Position numbers and translations under genes: made by a program
Assembly: GCF_000720175.1 (NCBI RefSeq)
Contig: NZ_JOIX01000140.1
Span: forward strand, 1-8,212
DNA length: 8,212 nt
Direction of reading: 5' to 3'
Source: Streptomyces sp. NRRL S-337
Lineage (GTDB): Bacteria; Actinomycetota; Actinomycetes; Streptomycetales; Streptomycetaceae
Shown: positions 4,075 through 8,212 of the stretch, in pieces
Numbering within the stretch: position 1 is the first letter of the stretch
Layout: each line of letters starts with the position of its first letter
The notes under the pieces: model-generated
The model's database searches: none
What the model saw: the letters and a program-made list of their open reading frames with translations, nothing else
What the model was told of the DNA's origin: nothing

Positions 4075-6735
4075 ATGGCTACGACCACACCAGCCGGTGT
4101 GCGGGGCGGCCACGCCAAGCATGGAGGCGGTCATCACCACGCCTCCGACGGGGCCCCCATGACGCACCGTCAGATCATGGAGGCGCTGTCCGGGCTGCTG
4201 CTCGGCATGTTCGTCGCCATCCTCTCGTCGACGATCGTGTCCAACGCGCTGCCGGAGATCATCCATGATCTGGACGGCGGGCAGAGCGCCTACACCTGGG
4301 TCGTGACCGCCTCGCTGCTGGCGATGACCGCGACCACGCCCCTGTGGGGCAAGCTCTCCGACCTGTTCAGCAAGAAGCTGCTGGTGCAGTTCGCGCTGGT
4401 CATCTACGTCGCGGGCTCCATCGTCGCCGGTCTGTCGCAGAACACCGGCATGCTGATCGCCTGCCGCGTCGTGCAGGGCATAGGCGTGGGCGGTCTCTCC
4501 GCCCTGGCCCAGATCGTGATGGCCGCGATGATCTCGCCGCGGGAGCGCGGCCGGTACAGCGGCTACCTCGGCGCCACCTTCGCCGTCGCCACCGTCGGCG
4601 GCCCGCTGCTCGGCGGCGTCATCACCGACACCAGCTGGCTCGGCTGGCGCTGGTGCTTCTACGTGGGTGTGCCGTTCGCGGTGATCGCCCTGATCGTGCT
4701 GCAGAAGACCCTGAAGCTCCCGGTCGTCAAGCGCGAGGGCGTCAAGGTCGACTGGGCGGGCGCGTTCTTCATCAGCGCGGCGGTCTCGCTGCTGCTGGTG
4801 TGGGTGACGCTGGCCGGCGACAAGTACGACTGGATGTCGTGGCAGACCGCCGCGATGGTCGGCGGCGCGGTGGTGCTCGGCGCGGTCTTCGTCTTCGTCG
4901 AGACCAAGGCCAAGGAGCCGATCATCCCGCTGCGGCTGTTCCGCAACAAGACGATCACCCTGGCGTCGGTGGCCTCCCTGTTCGTCGGTATCGCGATGTT
5001 CACCGGCACCGTCTTCTTCAGCCAGTACTTCCAGCTGGCGCGCGGCAAGTCGCCGACGATGTCCGGCATCATGACGATCCCGATGATCGGCGGCCTGTTC
5101 ATCTCCTCGACCGTCTCGGGCCAGGTCATCACCAAGACCGGCCGCTGGAAGGCCTGGCTGGTCTCCGGTGGTGTGCTGCTGACCGCCGGCCTCGGCCTGC
5201 TGAGCACCATCCGCTACGACACCGAGTACTGGCACATCGCGATCTTCATGGCGCTGATGGGTCTCGGCATCGGCATGATGATGCAGAACCTGGTGCTCGC
5301 CACGCAGAACCAGGTGGCGCCGTCGGACCTCGGTTCCGCCTCGTCCGTCGTGACCTTCTTCCGTTCCCTCGGTGGTGCGGTGGGCGTCTCGGCCCTCGGT
5401 GCGGTGCTCGCCAACCGCGTCACCCACTACGTCAAGGACGGCCTGGCCGAACTCGGCCCCAAGGCCGCCAAGGCCGCGGCGCACGGTGCCGCCAAGAGCG
5501 GCGGCGGCATCCCCGACCTGGACGCCCTCCCGGCGCCGCTGCGCACCGTCATGGAGAGCGCCTACGGCCATGGTGTGGCCGATGTGTTCCTCTACGCGGC
5601 GCCCTGCGCGCTGCTCGCCTTCCTCTTCACCCTGTTCATCAAGGAGGTCGCGTTGAAGACTCGTGGGGGACTGGCCCAGAGCTCGGAGAACGGGGGGAAC
5701 GCGGGGAACGCGGAGAAGGGCGCGGAGGCCCCTTCGTCGGTGACCCCGTCGGTGAGCCCGTCGGTGACCCCGTCGGAGGCGACGCTTCCGCTGCAGGCCG
5801 CCGGCGCTGCGGGCGGCGCGGCCGGGGAGCGGGAGCCCGCCCTCGTCGGTGCCGCACCGGTGACCTCGGACGACGCCGGCCACACCCCCTCGTGGGCGCA
5901 GCCGGCCGCACAGCCCCTGCAGGGTTACGCCTCGGCCGGTGGCGGCGACGCCGTGCCCGCCGGACCTGCCATCCACGGCTTCGTACGCAACGCGGAGGGC
6001 CACCCCGTCCCGCGCTCCGCGGTCACGCTGATCTCGCTCGGCGGCCGTCAGCTCGGCCGGGCGGTCGCCCAGGCCAACGGCTCGTACGTACTGAACGCGC
6101 CCAGCGCCGGCTCGTACGTGCTGATCGCGGCGGCCGACGGGCACCAGCCGCAGGCCTCCACGGTCGTCGTCGGCGACCAGCCGTACGGCTACGACATCCT
6201 GCTCAGCGGCACCAGCGGCCTCGGCGGCCAGGTGCGCAGCGCGGTCACCGGCGAGCCGGTGGCGGACGCCATGGTCGTCGTCACCGACGTCCGCGGCGAG
6301 GTGCTGGCCACCGGGAGGACGGACGCCGAGGGGTACTTCTCCTTCGACGAGCTGGCCCCCGGCACCTTCACGGTCGCGGTGAACGCCGCCAACTACCGGC
6401 CGGCCGCGCTGCCGGTCGAGATCGGCGGCCAGGGCACCACCCGCGTCGAGGTCGAGCTGCTGTCCGGCGCGCGGGTGCAGGGCGTCGTACGGGCGGGTGG
6501 TCCGAACGGGGCCGGCCGCCCGCTGCCCGACGCCCGGGTGACGCTGGTGGACGCGGCCGGCAACGTCGTGGCCACCTCGACCACCGGTGAGGACGGCGCG
6601 TACGCCTTCACCGACCTGGACGCCGGTGACTACACGGTCATCGCGAGCGGCTACCCGCCGGTGGCCACCGGTCTCGCGGTCGACGCCCGCGGGGTCGACG
6701 GCTACGACGTCCAGCTCGCCCACCCCGGGGACTGA
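4075..6735 (+). CDS. DHA2-type MFS efflux transporter with three C-terminal beta-sandwich domains
   Basis: An 886-aa proton-coupled drug exporter of the inner membrane with an unusual tail. The start is the ATG at 4075, with AAGGA 5 nt upstream; an ATG at 4060, overlapping the marR stop, lacks its own site. After a His-rich N-terminus (HAKHGGGHHH), residues 40-526 hold about 14 membrane segments, as in the EmrB/QacA group. Motif A is GKLSDLFSKK (92-101), motif B is CRVVQGIG (130-137), and the antiporter motif C is ATVGGPLLGG (172-181). In helix 1 the usual LDxTIVN reads LSSTIVSN, with Ser in place of Asp. Residues 527-632 are a low-complexity linker with SVTP/SVSP repeats. Three carboxypeptidase-regulatory-like domains follow at about 633-706, 716-790 and 798-886, with the family pattern G-x-V-x-x-x-x-G-x-P-[VL]-x-x-A and D-G-x-[YF]-x-F-x-x-L-x-x-G-x-[YF]-T-V. 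With 14 helices the tail should be cytoplasmic. Typical DHA2 pumps are around 500 aa, so about 350 residues are extra. Confidence 0.93.
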   Translation: MATTTPAGVRGGHAKHGGGHHHASDGAPMTHRQIMEALSGLLLGMFVAILSSTIVSNALPEIIHDLDGGQSAYTWVVTASLLAMTATTPLWGKLSDLFSKKLLVQFALVIYVAGSIVAGLSQNTGMLIACRVVQGIGVGGLSALAQIVMAAMISPRERGRYSGYLGATFAVATVGGPLLGGVITDTSWLGWRWCFYVGVPFAVIALIVLQKTLKLPVVKREGVKVDWAGAFFISAAVSLLLVWVTLAGDKYDWMSWQTAAMVGGAVVLGAVFVFVETKAKEPIIPLRLFRNKTITLASVASLFVGIAMFTGTVFFSQYFQLARGKSPTMSGIMTIPMIGGLFISSTVSGQVITKTGRWKAWLVSGGVLLTAGLGLLSTIRYDTEYWHIAIFMALMGLGIGMMMQNLVLATQNQVAPSDLGSASSVVTFFRSLGGAVGVSALGAVLANRVTHYVKDGLAELGPKAAKAAAHGAAKSGGGIPDLDALPAPLRTVMESAYGHGVADVFLYAAPCALLAFLFTLFIKEVALKTRGGLAQSSENGGNAGNAEKGAEAPSSVTPSVSPSVTPSEATLPLQAAGAAGGAAGEREPALVGAAPVTSDDAGHTPSWAQPAAQPLQGYASAGGGDAVPAGPAIHGFVRNAEGHPVPRSAVTLISLGGRQLGRAVAQANGSYVLNAPSAGSYVLIAAADGHQPQASTVVVGDQPYGYDILLSGTSGLGGQVRSAVTGEPVADAMVVVTDVRGEVLATGRTDAEGYFSFDELAPGTFTVAVNAANYRPAALPVEIGGQGTTRVEVELLSGARVQGVVRAGGPNGAGRPLPDARVTLVDAAGNVVATSTTGEDGAYAFTDLDAGDYTVIASGYPPVATGLAVDARGVDGYDVQLAHPGD
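5735..5776 (+). repeat. 12-bp tandem repeat in the pump's linker
   Basis: Three units of CGTCGGTGASCC (5735-5746, 5747-5758, 5759-5770) and a half unit encode SVTP-SVSP-SVTP within the linker between the membrane part and the first beta-sandwich domain. A shorter repeat, GGGGAACGC, lies just upstream (about 5693-5711). These in-frame repeats suggest a flexible tether of variable length. Confidence 0.8.
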
Positions 6736-6754
6736 CCGGGGGCCCGGGGCCGTG

Positions 6755-6773
6755 CGTACGGACAATCCGTACG
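6755..6773. repeat. Short perfect hairpin after the efflux gene
   Basis: CGTACGGA (6755-6762) and TCCGTACG (6766-6773) are perfect 8-bp arms with a 3-nt loop, 20 bp beyond the pump's stop codon. It is the first of several CCGTAC-based structures in this gap. There is no T-run, but Streptomyces terminators often lack one. Confidence 0.6.
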
Positions 6774-6869
6774 GACCTTCCGTGCTGACCTTCCGTACGG
6801 CCAGGTCCGTACCGGCCAGATCCGTACCGGCTTCCCTACGGCCAGGTCCGTAGGGAAGGCCGTACGGAA
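6774..6869. repeat. Nested inverted and direct repeats built on CCGTAC
   Basis: TTCCGTACGGCC (6791-6802) and GGCCGTACGGAA (6858-6869) are perfect 12-bp inverted arms. They enclose a perfect 11-bp stem with a 6-nt loop (CTTCCCTACGG at 6831-6841 with CCGTAGGGAAG at 6848-6858) and a 15-bp tandem repeat (6801-6815 and 6816-6830; CCAGRTCCGTACCGG, 14 of 15 identical). GACCTTCCGT occurs twice at 6774-6783 and 6787-6796. The density of related motifs suggests either a multi-site protein-binding region or a strongly folded RNA between the pump and yceI genes. Confidence 0.75.
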
Positions 6870-6904
6870 TGGCAGGGCAGTAACCCGGGCAGCAAGACCC
6901 CGGG

Positions 6905-6937
6905 CCGGGACGCGCGATGAGCGGAGGCGCGTCCCGG
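6905..6937 (+). terminator. 11-bp perfect stem-loop upstream of the YceI gene
   Basis: CCGGGACGCGC (6905-6915) and GCGCGTCCCGG (6927-6937) form a perfect stem with an 11-nt loop. It could terminate or attenuate read-through from the pump gene, or stabilise a processed transcript end. No T-run follows. The rest of the gap to 7119 is low-complexity, GC-rich DNA with a 13-bp repeat, CCGCCGGGGTCCG (6998-7010, 7028-7040), a tandem CCCCGAGCT, and no gene I can support. Confidence 0.5.
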
Positions 6938-7119
6938 ACCGGACCCCAGGACTCCGGCGGCGGTGTGGCGCACAGGCAGGGGACGGCCTGCACGCCGCCG
7001 CCGGGGTCCGACACCCGGGCTTCCGGACCGCCGGGGTCCGGCACTCCCCGAGCTCCCCGAGCTCCCGGCTCAGCCGGAGCCCGGAGCCGGGACACCACCA
7101 GCAAGACACGGGAGAGGCA

Positions 7120-7962
7120 ATGACTTCGACGGGCGCGGGAGCTGCGGGCGTAAGGGCGCAGGTCCGCACACGGGACGGCTGGGCGGTGCAGCACGCCGTG
7201 CTGACCGTCACCGACATGACGGGCGCGCAGGTGCTGCGGGCCGTGGCGGACGAGGACGGTGCCGTCCGCAGCGAGGCGCCGCTGCCCGCCGGCCCGTACA
7301 CGGTCATCGTGACGGCCGTCGGCTACGCGCCGGTCGCCTCCAGCGCGATCGTGACGGCGAGCGGCCGGATGGAGGTGGGCAACGTCGTGCTGGCCCGGCA
7401 GGGCGGGGCCGAGCTGCCGCCGCCGGGCGCCTGGACCATCGACCCGATGCACTCCACGGTCGGCGCGGTCGCCCAACACCTGGGCATCTCCAGCGTGCAC
7501 GGCCGGTTCACGGAGTTCAGCGGCCGCATCGAGATCGGCGAGGACCTGGGGAAGTCCCGGGTCGACGCGGTCATCAAGGCGTCGTCGATCGACACCGGCA
7601 ACGGCATGCGCGACGGGCACCTGCGCAACGAGGACTTCCTCAACGTCGAGGTGTACCCGGAGATCACGTACCGCAGCACCGGACTGTCACCGGCCGGCCC
7701 GGACCGCTGGACCGTGCACGGCGACCTGTCCCTGCACGGCGTCGTCCGCCCGGTGGACCTGGACCTGAGCTACCTCGGCACCGGGCCCGACCCGTGGGGC
7801 GGCGTCCGCGCGGCCTTCCGCGCCACCGCCGAACTGCGGCGCGAGGACTTCAAGATGAACTACAACCAGGTCGTGGCCGCCGGCATCGCCGCGATCGGCA
7901 CCACCCTGAAGGTCGAACTGGACATCCAGGCGGTGCAGGGGGAGAGCTTGCCTATGGGGTGA
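7120..7962 (+). CDS. YceI-family lipocalin-like protein with N-terminal carboxypeptidase-regulatory-like domain
   Basis: A 280-aa two-domain protein. Residues 10-93 are a beta-sandwich of the carboxypeptidase-regulatory-like type (VRAQVRTRDGWAVQHAVLTV, then DEDGAV, then LPAGPYTVIVTAVGYAP), clearly akin to the third tail domain of the neighbouring pump, which contains LDAGDYTVIASGYPP. Residues 103-273 are a YceI domain: it opens GAWTIDPMHSTVGAVAQHLG and continues with HGRFTEFSGRIEIG, SSIDTGNGMRDGHLRNEDFLNVEVYPEI, LSLHGVVRPVDLDLSY and the RREDFKMNY segment. By family, YceI folds are extended barrels that hold long isoprenoid or similar amphiphilic molecules. There is no signal peptide, so it is probably cytoplasmic, unlike the secreted E. 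coli YceI. The ATG at 7120 has GGAG 5 nt upstream. A 384-bp repeat-rich gap separates it from the pump gene; co-transcription is possible but not proven. The last codons (SLPMG) and the stop fall inside a tandem repeat. Confidence 0.92.
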   Translation: MTSTGAGAAGVRAQVRTRDGWAVQHAVLTVTDMTGAQVLRAVADEDGAVRSEAPLPAGPYTVIVTAVGYAPVASSAIVTASGRMEVGNVVLARQGGAELPPPGAWTIDPMHSTVGAVAQHLGISSVHGRFTEFSGRIEIGEDLGKSRVDAVIKASSIDTGNGMRDGHLRNEDFLNVEVYPEITYRSTGLSPAGPDRWTVHGDLSLHGVVRPVDLDLSYLGTGPDPWGGVRAAFRATAELRREDFKMNYNQVVAAGIAAIGTTLKVELDIQAVQGESLPMG

Positions 7963-8020
7963 GGAGCCGACTTGCCGGCTTGCCTATGGGGTGAGGGAGC
8001 GGCTTGCGTATGGGGTGAGG
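7946..8020 (+). repeat. Three 19-bp repeats starting inside the YceI stop region
   Basis: GCTTGCCTATGGGGTGAGG occurs at 7946-7964 and 7978-7996, and again with one change (GCTTGCGTATGGGGTGAGG) at 8002-8020. The starts are 32 and 24 bp apart. The first copy contains the last codons and TGA of the YceI gene, so the repeat probably arose by duplication of the gene's end. No intrinsic terminator is evident in 7963-8050. Confidence 0.85.
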
Positions 8021-8060
8021 CGAGGGGGCGGCGTGGCGGGAATAGCCTGCCCTCCCGTTG

Positions 8061-8138
8061 CGTTGTGGCCCTGCAAGGGGCGCTTCGTTCCCCTAGGGAA
8101 TCTGTTTGACCGCCCCTTAGTACTGCAACCGCATGTGG
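8061..8138 (+). repeat. Dispersed structured repeat, copy B, with the 27-bp element at its right end
   Basis: The left part (8061-8120) resembles 1677-1740: CGTTGTGGCCCT is identical, the ATCTGTTTGACCG loop sequence is conserved, and CCCCTAGGGA (8090-8099) can pair partly with CCCTTAG. The right part (8112-8138) matches the minus strand of 79-105. The two similarities overlap only at CCCCTTAG, so this copy links the two partial ones. I see no gene in 7963-8212; an open frame at 7991-8206 runs through both repeats and has no ribosome binding site. Confidence 0.65.
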
Positions 8139-8212
8139 GGGTTGTGGCCTCGGCGTTGGTAGTGGCAGTGGCGGGCTCGGGCTTGGCTGCGTCTGCGGAA
8201 GTGTGACCAGTG

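Noticed and set aside
4344..6590. A 748-codon open frame on the plus strand inside the pump gene
   Set aside because: Arg-rich, low-complexity product out of frame with the clear MFS protein; no start signal.
6917..7123. A 68-codon frame overlapping the YceI start by ATGA, suggesting a coupled leader peptide
   Set aside because: The start lies in a hairpin loop without a convincing ribosome binding site and the product is Gly/Pro/Ser/Arg low complexity; the overlap is probably chance.
3877..7620. A 1247-codon open frame on the minus strand, opposite the pump and YceI genes
   Set aside because: It is antisense to two confidently identified genes and its product is an Arg/Gly/His/Asp-rich composition typical of shadow frames in high-GC DNA, with no recognisable domain.
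7946..8020. Three evenly sized repeats considered as a CRISPR array
   Set aside because: The repeats are 19 bp with spacers of only 13 and 5 bp, one contains a stop codon of a gene, and no cas gene is present.
7991..8206. A 71-codon plus-strand frame at the right end
   Set aside because: It runs through the 19-bp repeat and the dispersed repeat, lacks a ribosome binding site and shows no domain.

Overview
The window reads as chromosomal DNA of a high-GC actinomycete, most likely a Streptomyces. Codon third positions are almost all G or C, GTG starts are common, long antisense frames stay open by base composition alone, and several small proteins resemble Streptomyces-restricted families. I recognise no transposase, integrase, tRNA, rRNA or CRISPR array.

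Left third (1-2300). Three genes lie on the minus strand: a tandem-domain GntR-type regulator (1746-2216), a TipA-like MerR regulator (630-1391) and a 120-aa protein of unknown function (186-548). The merR promoter has the 19-bp spacer typical of MerR control and is framed by a 9-bp inverted repeat. Between gntR and merR lie a 39-bp-period tandem repeat and a structured dispersed repeat, a relative of which recurs at the right end of the window.

Middle (2217-3460). A divergent promoter region separates gntR from two small, translationally coupled plus-strand genes (2366-2605 and 2617-2883). These end at a strong 14-bp-stem terminator and face a small tail-anchored membrane protein on the minus strand (2980-3198).

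Right half (3466-7962). A MarR regulator and a 14-helix DHA2-type MFS efflux pump form a tight operon, followed after 384 bp by a YceI-family lipocalin-like protein. The marR promoter carries two 17-bp imperfect palindromes, so autoregulation is likely. The pump ends in three carboxypeptidase-regulatory-like beta-sandwich domains, and the YceI protein starts with one of the same kind. The two proteins therefore share an accessory module, which suggests that they handle a hydrophobic ligand together. The gap between them holds a dense array of inverted and direct repeats built on CCGTAC.

The most novel candidate is the marR / pump-with-beta-sandwich-tail / beta-sandwich-YceI set. The repeat-rich intergenic DNA and the GntR protein made of two fused DNA-binding domains come next. 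All functions are inferred from sequence reading alone.
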